Source: Gammaproteobacteria bacterium
GTDB taxonomy: Bacteria > Pseudomonadota > Gammaproteobacteria > Arenicellales > Poriferihabitantaceae
Direction: 5' to 3'
DNA: 41,121 nt
Assembly (NCBI GenBank): GCA_011523765.1
Contig: WTGA01000110.1
Location: 1-41,121 of the forward strand
Positions 16,407-25,057 of the stretch are shown here, piece after piece (the stretch's first letter is position 1; every line of letters starts with the position of its first letter). The notes under the pieces were generated by a model that saw only the letters and a program-made list of their open reading frames with translations, searched no databases and was not told the origin of the DNA. Made by a program: the position numbers and the translations under genes.

Positions 16407-17888
16407 CTACCGTTGCCGGCAAGACTGGACCAGTATCCCCGGCAACCCGTTGACCACGTCACTGGCGAGAAGACTGGTTTCTCCGAGGTTTTCCGCGACC
16501 TGGTCGGCACAGGCCGAATGCAACCAGACACCGGCACAGGCGGCATCCGGCAAAGGCATGCCCTGGCCCACCCAGGCGCCGACGATGCCCGACAGGACAT
16601 CCCCCATGCCGGCACTGGCCATGCCCGGATTGCCGCGGTCACAAACCGTGACTTCCCCCGGTCCATCGGCCACCAGGGAGCCGGCTCCCTTCAGGATACA
16701 GACCCCTCCATATTGCCGGGTGATTTCCCTGGCCGCCTCCGCCCGGTCATTCTGGATCTCGCGGGGGGTGCACTGCAGCAGGCGGGCCGCTTCTCCCGGA
16801 TGCGGGGTGAGCACCTGGTTCTCATTTTTCATCCCGGACCGGGACAGGATATTCAGCCCGTCCGCATCAATGACCGTGGGCCGCCCGAGCGATAGCACCC
16901 GCTCGAAAACGGATTCGCTCCACTTTCCCTGGCCCAGACCCGGGCCGAGCACGACCGCATCACAGCGGTGCAGGCTGGCATCCAGTTCCAAGGCGTCTTC
17001 CAGGCACCGGCTCATCAACTCCGGGCAATACATCGCCGGCATGTCCAGGTGGTTTCGGGTGGACAGGACCGTTACCAGCCCGCTGCCGCAGCGAAGGGCG
17101 GCCTGCCCGCACAGCAGGGCAGCCCCCAGCATGCCGTCATTCCCCCCTGCGACCACCACACTGCCATAGTCCCTCTTGTGGGAATCCGCACGGCGTCCGG
17201 GCAACCGGGGAGGAGCCATCATCCTGCCCGCCGCCGACAGCCGGTCGTGCGCTGCAGCCGGCACGCCCAGGTCTTCCAAGCAGACCGGGCCGCATCGTTC
17301 TGTCCCGGCCCCCGTATACAGTCCCAGTTTCTTTCCAATGAATGTGACCGTCATGTCCGCCCGGATGCAGGGAGAGAACGCAGCCCCGGTATCACTGTCC
17401 AGGCCCGACGGAATATCCAGCGCCGCGACCGGGCAGCGGACCCGGTTTGCGGCCGAGATCAGTTCGGCACTCGCACCGGCCGGTGCCCGGCTCAGCCCGG
17501 TGCCAAACAGGCCGTCCACAATGAGGCCGGCACCGTGCAGGATCTCTCCACGATTCCCCGATGCAACCGTGCCGCCCAGATCCAGGTACTCCTGGCAGGT
17601 CTGGACGGTCCCGGGGGTCTTGGGCACAAAAGCCTGCACCACCCTCACATCCAGACCGGTCTCCAGGGCACAGCGTGCCACCACATACCCGTCTCCCCCA
17701 TTGTTGCCAGCACCGCAAAGCACGACAAAGGGTTCCCGGTAACCAAACTGTCCGGTGATCCGAGAAAACGCCCTCCGTCCTGCCGTTTTCATCAGTTCCA
17801 GGCCACAAAACCCGAACTCCTCCATGGCGATGCGGTCCAGTTGCCGGCATTGCCGGGAGGTGTACAGGCGACGGTCCGGTTTCAGCAT
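16407..17888 (-). CDS. nnr: bifunctional NAD(P)HX epimerase / NAD(P)HX dehydratase
   Basis: Repairs hydrated NADH and NADPH. It has 493 residues. The N-terminal YjeF_N epimerase half (about 1-215) shows VVLCGAGNNGGDGYVVAR and LDIPSGLDSDTG. The C-terminal carbohydrate-kinase-like half (about 225-490) shows VVVAGGNDGMLGAALLCGQAAL, VLGPGLG, LTPHPGEAARLL and the GMGDVLSGI anion hole. It heads the conserved chain nnr-tsaE-amiB-mutL-miaA-hfq-hflX. queG, its usual divergent neighbour in enterics, is present about 4.6 kb away instead. Confidence 0.95.
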   Translation of the reverse strand: MLKPDRRLYTSRQCRQLDRIAMEEFGFCGLELMKTAGRRAFSRITGQFGYREPFVVLCGAGNNGGDGYVVARCALETGLDVRVVQAFVPKTPGTVQTCQEYLDLGGTVASGNRGEILHGAGLIVDGLFGTGLSRAPAGASAELISAANRVRCPVAALDIPSGLDSDTGAAFSPCIRADMTVTFIGKKLGLYTGAGTERCGPVCLEDLGVPAAAHDRLSAAGRMMAPPRLPGRRADSHKRDYGSVVVAGGNDGMLGAALLCGQAALRCGSGLVTVLSTRNHLDMPAMYCPELMSRCLEDALELDASLHRCDAVVLGPGLGQGKWSESVFERVLSLGRPTVIDADGLNILSRSGMKNENQVLTPHPGEAARLLQCTPREIQNDRAEAAREITRQYGGVCILKGAGSLVADGPGEVTVCDRGNPGMASAGMGDVLSGIVGAWVGQGMPLPDAACAGVWLHSACADQVAENLGETSLLASDVVNGLPGILVQSCRQR

Positions 17889-18089
17889 GGAGATCGTTCA
17901 CCGGGTCCTGCGGAAAAGGCCGGCGGGCCCCGCATCACCCGGAATCCGGGTTGAACGGTGGAAAGTTTCACGCCCTGCTCCCATGGCCGTCCGGTCCGCT
18001 TTCAGCAGGATTCGCCCTTCCGCATCCGACCACCGCACCGGCCGGCTCCTGCATGCCGGCTCCCGGTCCATCCTCCTCAAAAGCGCGAA

Positions 18090-18914
18090 TCAACCCAGAT
18101 GGTCCCGAAAAAACCCGACGGTCCGTTCCCAGGAAAGGACCGTATCTTCCGCGTCATACCGCGCGCTGGTGGGGTTGGCAAAACCATGGTCCGCCTCGTA
18201 CCAGTGAACCGACAGCCCGGCCTCTTTTCCTGCCTGGATCATGGCCTCCTCGAATCCATCGACCATCTTGGCCGTGATCCATCCGTCCCGGCTGGCAAAA
18301 TGCCCCATCACCGGGCCGTGCAGCGCGGCCAGCGTTTCCGCCCCCTGGTCCACCCGGCCATAGTAGACCACCGTTGCATCCACCGCCGTTGCGGCCGAGG
18401 CATTCAGCGACCACCCGCCGCCAAAGCACCACCCCACCGTGCCCACCTTTCCATTCGTCGCAGGATGTCTGCGCAACCAGTCGACCCAACTCACCAGCGT
18501 ATCGGTGGCTTCGCCGGGGTCCACCGCCTGCATCAATGACCTGGCCCGGTCCGGTTTCGTCACCACCGTTCCCTGGTACAGATCCACGGCCAGGGCAACG
18601 AACCCAAGATTCGCAAATTCCGCAGCGACGGTTTTGATCTGGTCGTTCAGCCCCCACCATTCGTGGATGAGCAGTACCGCGGGCGCCTGCTGTGCAGCCG
18701 GCATCGCCAGCGCCGCAGAGACGGACCGGCCGTTCCGGGTGGTGATGGCCACGGACTCGGTACGTGCGGCCGCCGCACGACTCAGGGCCGGGACCGCCAG
18801 CACGGTCGCGAGCGGCAAACTCACCAGGCCGCGGATAAATTCCCGGCGTGTCTGGTCTGAAACCCGGATCCCCGGGAGAGATGACTGCCCCCCGCAACGC
18901 GTTAAATCACACAT
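18090..18914 (-). CDS. dienelactone hydrolase family protein with Tat-type signal
   Basis: Alpha/beta hydrolase of 274 residues. The N-terminus carries TRREFIRG at 22-29 followed by a hydrophobic stretch and an Ala-rich cleavage region near 50, a good twin-arginine signal, so the protein is probably periplasmic. Family residues are visible: E85 in HEWWGLN, the nucleophile C163 in GWCFGGG, D210 in SRDGW and H243 in ADHGFAN, forming the Cys-Asp-His triad of dienelactone hydrolases. A GAGGA sequence shortly before the ATG supports the start. Its substrate is unknown; many relatives act on other esters or lactones. The ClC gene lies 81 nt upstream on the same strand. Confidence 0.88.
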   Translation of the reverse strand: MCDLTRCGGQSSLPGIRVSDQTRREFIRGLVSLPLATVLAVPALSRAAAARTESVAITTRNGRSVSAALAMPAAQQAPAVLLIHEWWGLNDQIKTVAAEFANLGFVALAVDLYQGTVVTKPDRARSLMQAVDPGEATDTLVSWVDWLRRHPATNGKVGTVGWCFGGGWSLNASAATAVDATVVYYGRVDQGAETLAALHGPVMGHFASRDGWITAKMVDGFEEAMIQAGKEAGLSVHWYEADHGFANPTSARYDAEDTVLSWERTVGFFRDHLG

Positions 18915-18995
18915 GCTTCCTCTTTTTCAGTTCACTGGACGGTTACCGGACCCTGCAGACTGTTCCGGGTCTCTTTTTGATCCACTTGGCGGAGC

Positions 18996-20729
18996 TCAGT
19001 CTGCCCCGTATTCTTCCCGGCGGATATTATACAACGTCTCCATGTAGGCCTGGATAATGCTGGCTTCATACACGACTCCCATCAGTTTTCCCCGGCCATC
19101 CGACGATACGACCGGGACACTTTCACCGACAAAGTTCTGGATCTTCTCCATCGCAGCCCATATCGTGGTGTCGGTGGACAGGATGATCGATTCCTTTTCC
19201 TGGTACCGCCCGCAGGGGTCGCTCATTGAATTCGCTCCACTGCCGTATCCGGTCAACTGCAGCGTGGTAATGGTCCCCAGGTAGAGATCATTGTCATCAA
19301 TGATATACCCTTCGCTTTTTCCCACTTCATGCATCCGCTCCAACAGGGTTTCAAGCGTTGTCTCCGGACCGGCCGTCACATAGTCACTGGAGAGAAAATC
19401 GGAGATTTTCCGGTGGTCCAGCACGGCCTGATCCCGCCCCAGGGAAAGGTCAAACCCTCTTTTCTTCAACTGGATATCAAAAATGGACCGGCCCATCAGC
19501 CGGTATCCGACCAGGTTGGCAAAGACCACGCTGATCATTGCGGCAATGGTCAGTTCATAATTCCGGGTGAGCTCAAAGACGATCAGGATGGTCGTCAGTG
19601 GTGCCCCGATCACCGGGCTGGTCACGGCCACCATGCCGCAAATCGCATACACGGCAATCGACGAAAAATGCTCAATCATGAACAGGGGAACCAGGTGCCC
19701 GACCAATGCCCCGAACAAAACGCCGACCAGCAGTGCCGGACTGAAGATCCCGCCCGCGAACCCGAATCCGAGACAAAGGGCCGTCATCGCCATTTTCGCG
19801 ACCAGGATGTAAAACAGTTCGAAATCGGTATAGGCGGAAAGAATACTGTTGCGCAACACCGAACCGCCGACCCCCAGCACTTCCGGGATCCAGATGGAAA
19901 CCATGCCAAGCACCGTTCCGGCCAGTGCAGGCTTGAGATAACCGGGGATGCTGATTTTCGCGGCCACCGACCCGGCCATCAGGACCAGCTTCATGAACAA
20001 TGCGGCCACACCGGCGCCAACAATGCCGATCGCAATGAATACCAGGAATTCCGGTGATTGAATCGGGGTCAGGAATTCAATCCGAAACAGCGGGGGCAGC
20101 TCAATCACATAGTTGGCGAACAGGTACCCGGTCACCGCCGATACGGTGACCGGTGCAAACACCTTCAGTGAATAATGCCGCAGTATCACTTCATGGGCAA
20201 AGATCAGGCCGGCAATGGGGGCATTGAAAATGGTGGCAATGGCCGCTGCGGCACCACAGCCAATCCCCATGGTGCCGGTAAAACCGGTTTTCCGGGTGAA
20301 CCGGCTGATCGAGACGCCCAGGGTGGCCCCCATATGGGCCAGTGGCCCGTATTGCCCGACCGAGGCACCGCTGCCGATGGCCACCATGCTCGCCAGGGCC
20401 GTGGCCATCCCGCTCTTTAACGGCGCATCCGAACTCAGGGTTTGCGTCGATTGAATGGTGTCCGCCAGGTTGAGCGGCCTCTTTTCCCGGTTCGTCATGC
20501 AGATCAGGCCCACGACCAGGCCGCCCGCCGCGGGAACCAGGATGGAAAATACCGCAAACCACGGCTCTCCCCCCAGTTTCTGCCGGTCCACCACATCCAC
20601 CATGAACCATTCGTTCAGGGAAACCACCACCTCAACGAACAGTATGGAGGCCAGCGAGGCCACGGCACCGGTGATCGCCCCGAACAGGGCGATTGAGAAA
20701 ATTCGGTAGAACAGGGCCACTGGACTCAT
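18996..20729 (-). CDS. ClC-family chloride channel/transporter with C-terminal CBS pair
   Basis: Integral membrane protein of 577 residues with the ClC core (about 1-430) and two CBS domains (about 450-570). The fluoride/chloride-pathway motif GGIFSP (326-331) is conserved, but the region equivalent to GREGP of the E. coli exchanger reads GQYGP (125-129), so the gating glutamate is replaced by Tyr127. The first filter motif GSGIPE is also not recognisable (RPLNLAD occupies the place). Loss of the gating glutamate uncouples proton exchange in studied homologues, so channel-like conduction is an inference. CBS domains suggest adenine-nucleotide control. The neighbours give no function clue. Confidence 0.92.
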   Translation of the reverse strand: MSPVALFYRIFSIALFGAITGAVASLASILFVEVVVSLNEWFMVDVVDRQKLGGEPWFAVFSILVPAAGGLVVGLICMTNREKRPLNLADTIQSTQTLSSDAPLKSGMATALASMVAIGSGASVGQYGPLAHMGATLGVSISRFTRKTGFTGTMGIGCGAAAAIATIFNAPIAGLIFAHEVILRHYSLKVFAPVTVSAVTGYLFANYVIELPPLFRIEFLTPIQSPEFLVFIAIGIVGAGVAALFMKLVLMAGSVAAKISIPGYLKPALAGTVLGMVSIWIPEVLGVGGSVLRNSILSAYTDFELFYILVAKMAMTALCLGFGFAGGIFSPALLVGVLFGALVGHLVPLFMIEHFSSIAVYAICGMVAVTSPVIGAPLTTILIVFELTRNYELTIAAMISVVFANLVGYRLMGRSIFDIQLKKRGFDLSLGRDQAVLDHRKISDFLSSDYVTAGPETTLETLLERMHEVGKSEGYIIDDNDLYLGTITTLQLTGYGSGANSMSDPCGRYQEKESIILSTDTTIWAAMEKIQNFVGESVPVVSSDGRGKLMGVVYEASIIQAYMETLYNIRREEYGAD

Positions 20730-20819
20730 CCCGCTTTACAGCAGTCCCCCGTAAAGGGCGTGCCGGCGATCAGCACGACCCGGCCCGGACTGCGGCAACA
20801 GACAGTAACATGGCTCCCA

Positions 20820-21416
20820 CTATACACCCTGAACCAATAAAAATCCCCGGTACAGGAGATAAACTCCAAAACCCGCCAGCAGCCCTGCATTGACCCATGC
20901 GATTTTTCCCTTTGCCAGCCTGGCGCCCTGCCGGCCGATCATTCCCCAGAAGTAGACCCCGAAAAGAAACAGCGGCATGCCGATCAGAAAGAAAAGGACG
21001 ATATTGAGATACAGGTTGGAGGTGTAGGTTGCGGCGAGAAACCCTGCGGGAATGGTGGTCCATACCTTGGGGCTTGACCAGGAAACCAGCGCCATCATCT
21101 TCCAGTTGAAATCGAGTCCTTTCCCCGTGCCATCCCGGCTCTGTGCCGTTTGATAGGCCAGGTAAAAGATGACCATGGCGCCGGCGAAATACAGACCGGT
21201 GTAAATCCCTTCATGGAGGTTTCCCACGGTCCCCACGATAAAGCCGAGGATGGCGTTGAGGGGAAACCAGCTGACCAGGCAGTAGATGAGAAAGTTCTTG
21301 TACAGGACCGCGAAGGAGGTGTCCTTCGCCGCGCTCATGATGCCGATCCAGTACGGGCCAATGGTGAATACGAAAGTGCTCCAGAATACAAAGGTTGCAA
21401 GGATGGCTTCGTTCAT
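20820..21416 (-). CDS. LysE/RhtB-like integral membrane protein
   Basis: About 198 residues with five or six hydrophobic segments. The opening (FVFTIGPYWIGIMSAAKDTS) resembles the N-terminal GP...GxxxG pattern of LysE-type amino-acid exporters, and the size fits. The similarity is moderate, so the substrate is not assignable. I start at the ATG at 21416; a TTG at 21434 is possible but neither has a clear ribosome-binding site. It lies 36 nt downstream of the arginase-family gene on the same strand. If the pair is an operon, export of an amine or amino acid linked to guanidino metabolism is conceivable (inference). Confidence 0.7.
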   Translation of the reverse strand: MNEAILATFVFWSTFVFTIGPYWIGIMSAAKDTSFAVLYKNFLIYCLVSWFPLNAILGFIVGTVGNLHEGIYTGLYFAGAMVIFYLAYQTAQSRDGTGKGLDFNWKMMALVSWSSPKVWTTIPAGFLAATYTSNLYLNIVLFFLIGMPLFLFGVYFWGMIGRQGARLAKGKIAWVNAGLLAGFGVYLLYRGFLLVQGV

Positions 21417-21452
21417 GCGAACAGTGTGCGGCAAGACATCAGGAAAAATCGC

Positions 21453-22400
21453 CTACGGTTGCCGCTGTCTGGCGATGAGCCCCGATACCGTGGCGGCGAT
21501 TCGGGCCGCGACCAATGTCCCCCGGCCCCCGATATCGGCATCGGGCATCAGCTCAACCAGGTTAAAGCCGACGATTCGGGCCTTGCGGGCCACTTTCCGA
21601 AACAGTGCCACCACATCCCAGTAGGCAAACCCGCCGGGCGCGGGTCCAATGACCGCGGGGACCACGGAGGGGTCCATGACATCAATGTCCAGGGCGATAT
21701 AGACCCGGGCGCCCGCCGGGACCGCCCCGACAACCGCTTCCAGTCCCTGTTCGGACACCTGATGCATCGGAAAAAATTCCACGCCCCAGTCCAGCGCATC
21801 CCGGACATCGCCCGGCCGGGCACTGCCCAGTCCCCTTGCACCCACCTGGATGATGCCTTCCACCCAGGACATTTCCGAAGCACGGCGCATATTGCTCGAC
21901 AGACCGAACCGTTCATTGTGCACTTCATCCCGCCAGTCGATATGGGCATCCAGCTGCAGGATGGTGATGGGGCCGAAATCTTCATACGCCTGCAATACCG
22001 GGATGGGAACGGAATCATCGCCGCCCAATACGACCGGCACCGCCTGGTTCTTCAGCACACGGTGCATGGCATCCCGGATCAGCGCCCGGTTATAGCCGAA
22101 GTCGGATTCGCTGCAGGCCAGATTTCCGCAATCCACGGCACAGCCGGTTTCACCGAGCAGGGTGCCCTCGAGATCAAAATCATGGTGGTGCAGGACACCG
22201 GACCAGCCAAACGCCCTTCGTATGGCCTCCGGTGCCCCGGCACAGTACGCCCCCACCGTGGCATAGGACGTGGCCACCGGCACGCCGACCACGGCAACAT
22301 CCGCGCCCTCGACACGGTCCACGGACCGGACCGGGAAATCCGCAAACCCGTTCATCTGGCAGCCGCCAAACAGGGATTGCATATCGGGCTTGTCTCGCAT
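21453..22400 (-). CDS. arginase/agmatinase-family ureohydrolase with altered metal site
   Basis: From the ATG at 22400 the protein has 315 residues, the normal family size; a more upstream in-frame start would run into queG. Manganese-site motifs are visible: DAHID (151-155) and DIDVMDPS (238-245), and PGGF follows. The first motif, usually GGDHS, reads GGDDS (126-130), so the first metal-ligand histidine is replaced by Asp129. This keeps a possible ligand but differs from SpeB. The substrate (agmatine, guanidinobutyrate, another guanidino compound) is open. It is divergent from queG and upstream of the LysE-like gene. Confidence 0.88.
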   Translation of the reverse strand: MRDKPDMQSLFGGCQMNGFADFPVRSVDRVEGADVAVVGVPVATSYATVGAYCAGAPEAIRRAFGWSGVLHHHDFDLEGTLLGETGCAVDCGNLACSESDFGYNRALIRDAMHRVLKNQAVPVVLGGDDSVPIPVLQAYEDFGPITILQLDAHIDWRDEVHNERFGLSSNMRRASEMSWVEGIIQVGARGLGSARPGDVRDALDWGVEFFPMHQVSEQGLEAVVGAVPAGARVYIALDIDVMDPSVVPAVIGPAPGGFAYWDVVALFRKVARKARIVGFNLVELMPDADIGGRGTLVAARIAATVSGLIARQRQP

Positions 22401-22496
22401 TGGCCGGAAAATAAGACTTTGGGTATATGGGGACTTCGCGTATGATTCCTGACATCCTTGGCTACCCTGTTGAGGCAGGGTACGTTCGCAAACAGC

Positions 22497-23576
22497 ATGC
22501 TCAACATGAACGATCATAACCTGAAAGACCTGGCCGGACAAATCCGGGTCTGGGGGCGGCAGCTCGGTTTCGCGCATACCGCGATCTCGAATGTGGATCT
22601 CTCCGGCTGTGAAGCCCGGCTGGCGGCGTGGCTGCGGTCAAGATTTCACGGAGAAATGGGGTACATGGCCCGGCACGGGACCAAAAGGACCCGCCCAGGC
22701 GAACTGGTCCCCGGCACACTGCGGGCAATCACGGTCAGGATGAACTATCTGCATGAACATTCCGCCTCGGCAGAAAAAGTGCTGGAACAACCGGAAAAAG
22801 CCTATATTTCACGATACGCACTGGGCCGGGATTACCACAAACTGATCCGGAAACGGCTGCAGGCCCTGGCAGACCGGATCTCCGGCCGGGTCGGCAAATT
22901 CGGCTATCGGGCATTTTGTGACAGTGCCCCCGTGATGGAAAAGGCCCTCGCAGAAAAATCCGGACAGGGATGGCAGGGCAAGCATACCAACATACTCAAC
23001 CGGGAAGCCGGGTCCTGGTTTTTTCTGGGCGAACTGTATACCGACCTGCCTCTTCCCGTTGACCCCCCCGTCACCGCGCATTGCGGCCGCTGCCAGGCCT
23101 GCATGGATATCTGCCCGACCAACGCCATTGTCGCCCCGTACCAGCTCGATGCCCGGCGCTGCATTTCCTATCTGACCATTGAACTGAAAGGGCCGATTCC
23201 CCGGGAGTACCGCAAGCCCATGGGCAACCGGATCTTCGGATGTGATGATTGCCAGCTCGTCTGTCCCTGGAACAAATATGCGAAATGGACGGATGAAGCG
23301 GATTTCCGTCCCCGGCACCAGCTGGACAACCGTAGTCTGGTGGAACTGTTCCAGTGGGAGGAGGAGACGTTCCTGAAAAAGACGGAAGGGTCGGCCATCC
23401 GCAGAATCGGCCATATCCGCTGGTTGAGGAATATCGCCATCGCCCTTGGCAATGCACGGTACAAACCCGGCATCGTCCAGGCCCTCCATGCCCGGGCCGG
23501 ACACGCATCGGAAATTGTCCGGGAGTCCGTTGGCTGGGCCCTGGCACAGCAAAGGGCCCAATCCCGGCGGGAATGA
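22497..23576 (+). CDS. queG: epoxyqueuosine reductase
   Basis: Cobalamin- and iron-sulfur-dependent enzyme making the last step of queuosine in tRNA. From the ATG at 22497 (another ATG at 22506 is equally plausible) it has about 359 residues. HGEMGYMARHG and the RALGRDYHK-type block (YALGRDYHKLIRKRL) are family signatures. Two 4Fe-4S motifs are clear, CGRCQACMDICP and CDDCQLVCPWN, and a HEAT-like C-terminus (IRWLRNIAIALGN) is present. A TATGAT at 22441-22446 may be the -10 of its promoter, with only a weak -35. In enterics it adjoins nnr; here dlh-like, clc, lysE-like and arginase-like genes lie between. Confidence 0.95.
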   Translation: MLNMNDHNLKDLAGQIRVWGRQLGFAHTAISNVDLSGCEARLAAWLRSRFHGEMGYMARHGTKRTRPGELVPGTLRAITVRMNYLHEHSASAEKVLEQPEKAYISRYALGRDYHKLIRKRLQALADRISGRVGKFGYRAFCDSAPVMEKALAEKSGQGWQGKHTNILNREAGSWFFLGELYTDLPLPVDPPVTAHCGRCQACMDICPTNAIVAPYQLDARRCISYLTIELKGPIPREYRKPMGNRIFGCDDCQLVCPWNKYAKWTDEADFRPRHQLDNRSLVELFQWEEETFLKKTEGSAIRRIGHIRWLRNIAIALGNARYKPGIVQALHARAGHASEIVRESVGWALAQQRAQSRRE

Positions 23577-23631
23577 GTCGCGGCCCTCCCCCGGCAGTCC
23601 CTCTCACAGCGACCCAAAACGGAGATTGATC

Positions 23632-24900
23632 TTGTTCCCGATTTTCAGATCCATTGCTTCCCTGCTGCTCAGTTACGGAATGTTCCTGATGGCCGTTGGC
23701 CTGTTCACCACCCTCCTCGGTATCCGCTCCTCGCTGGAAGGGTTTTCACCCCAGGTCACCGGGCTGATCATGTCGGGCTACTTTGTCGGCCTGCTGACCG
23801 GGGCAAACTTTGCGGTCCGTTTCATGGTCCTGGGTGGTCATATCCGCGCCTTCGCCGTTTTCGCTTCCGTCATGTCCACCACCGCGCTGGTCCACATCAT
23901 GCTGGTTGATCCCTTCGTCTGGTTTGCGCTGAGATTCCTGGCCGGATTCTGCATGGCCGGCCTGGTGATGGTGACGGAAAGCTGGCTCAACAACCGGGCA
24001 ACCCCCGACACCCGCGGACAGGTTTTTTCCTTTTACATGATTACCAACTATGCGGCCTCCGGCATGGGCCAGTTCCTGTTGCCCCTGGCCGATCCGGAAA
24101 GTTTCTACCTGTTCACGATCGTATCCATCATCTTCTCGATTTCCATTGTGCCCATTTTGCTCACCCAGTCCCAGGCCCCCCTCCCGCCCAAAATGTCCAA
24201 AGTCGACCTGCGCACGCTCTACCGGTTGTCTCCCGTGGGCATGCTCGGTGCCACAACCGCCGGCTTTGTCAACTCCGGGTTCTACACGCTGGGGCCGGTC
24301 TATGCCACCTCCAATGCGTTCTCCATCACCCGCACTTCCATCTTCATGTCGACCGCGATATTCAGTGGCCTGCTGCTGCAGTGGCCCATCGGAAAAATTT
24401 CCGACCGGGTTGACCGGCGCGTCGTGCTCATTGCGATTTCTTCGATGACAGCCCTGACCTGTGTCGGGTTTATCCTGTTGCCGGTCAAGCAGCTCTATGT
24501 GCTGTTTATCCTGACCAGTCTCTACGGCGCATTTTCATTTGTGGTGTACTCCATCAGCGCCGCCCATACCAATGACTTTGCGGACAAGAGCTTCGCGGCC
24601 CAAACAGCGGGAGGATTACTCGTTTTCTTCGGTGTGGGAGCGATTATCGGACCCATACTGACCTCGCAGGTCATGGGGTTTGCCGGGGCTTCCGGCCTGT
24701 TCCTGTCCAATGCCCTGGCTACCCTCCTGTTCAGCCTGTTTGCCTTTTCGCGGACCCGGATCCGGGCCAGCAGGCCGACGGCGGACAAATTCAGTTTCAG
24801 GGTGATTTCCGCTTCCCAGCCCATGAACAAGGAACTGTACGCCTCGTTGAACGAGGAGGAACGGGCCCGGTCCGGGCCCACTTCGCCAACCGGTGACTGA
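23632..24900 (+). CDS. MFS transporter (YcaD-like)
   Basis: About 422 residues and 12 hydrophobic segments. I start at TTG 23632 because GGAG (23621-23624) lies 7 nt upstream and the first membrane helix (IASLLLSYGMFLMAVGLF) begins soon after; upstream in-frame ATGs overlap the queG end and add a non-family leader. The stretch WLNNRATPDTRGQVFSFYM and the mid-protein LQWPIGKISDRVDRR loop resemble YcaD-type MFS proteins. A hydrophilic C-terminal tail of about 45 residues follows the last helix. The substrate is unknown. It lies 55 nt after queG and converges with the next MFS gene. Confidence 0.85.
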   Translation: MFPIFRSIASLLLSYGMFLMAVGLFTTLLGIRSSLEGFSPQVTGLIMSGYFVGLLTGANFAVRFMVLGGHIRAFAVFASVMSTTALVHIMLVDPFVWFALRFLAGFCMAGLVMVTESWLNNRATPDTRGQVFSFYMITNYAASGMGQFLLPLADPESFYLFTIVSIIFSISIVPILLTQSQAPLPPKMSKVDLRTLYRLSPVGMLGATTAGFVNSGFYTLGPVYATSNAFSITRTSIFMSTAIFSGLLLQWPIGKISDRVDRRVVLIAISSMTALTCVGFILLPVKQLYVLFILTSLYGAFSFVVYSISAAHTNDFADKSFAAQTAGGLLVFFGVGAIIGPILTSQVMGFAGASGLFLSNALATLLFSLFAFSRTRIRASRPTADKFSFRVISASQPMNKELYASLNEEERARSGPTSPTGD

Positions 24901-25057
24901 GGTCCCTGCCGGGACGCCTGACTTCGGAGTTTTTCCCGGCCGGTCTCCCCTCCTCCTGGAAAGGCCTTGGAGACTCTCCGATCGCCCTGCTCCTTCTATC
25001 CGCCGGAAAACCGCATCCGGGGGCTGGAAATCTTCCGGGCCGGCACCGGGATTCAAA

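Noticed and set aside
18945..18983. Hairpin with T-run on the plus strand (possible terminator)
   Set aside because: The stem is short and no plus-strand gene ends nearby; the flanking genes are both on the minus strand.
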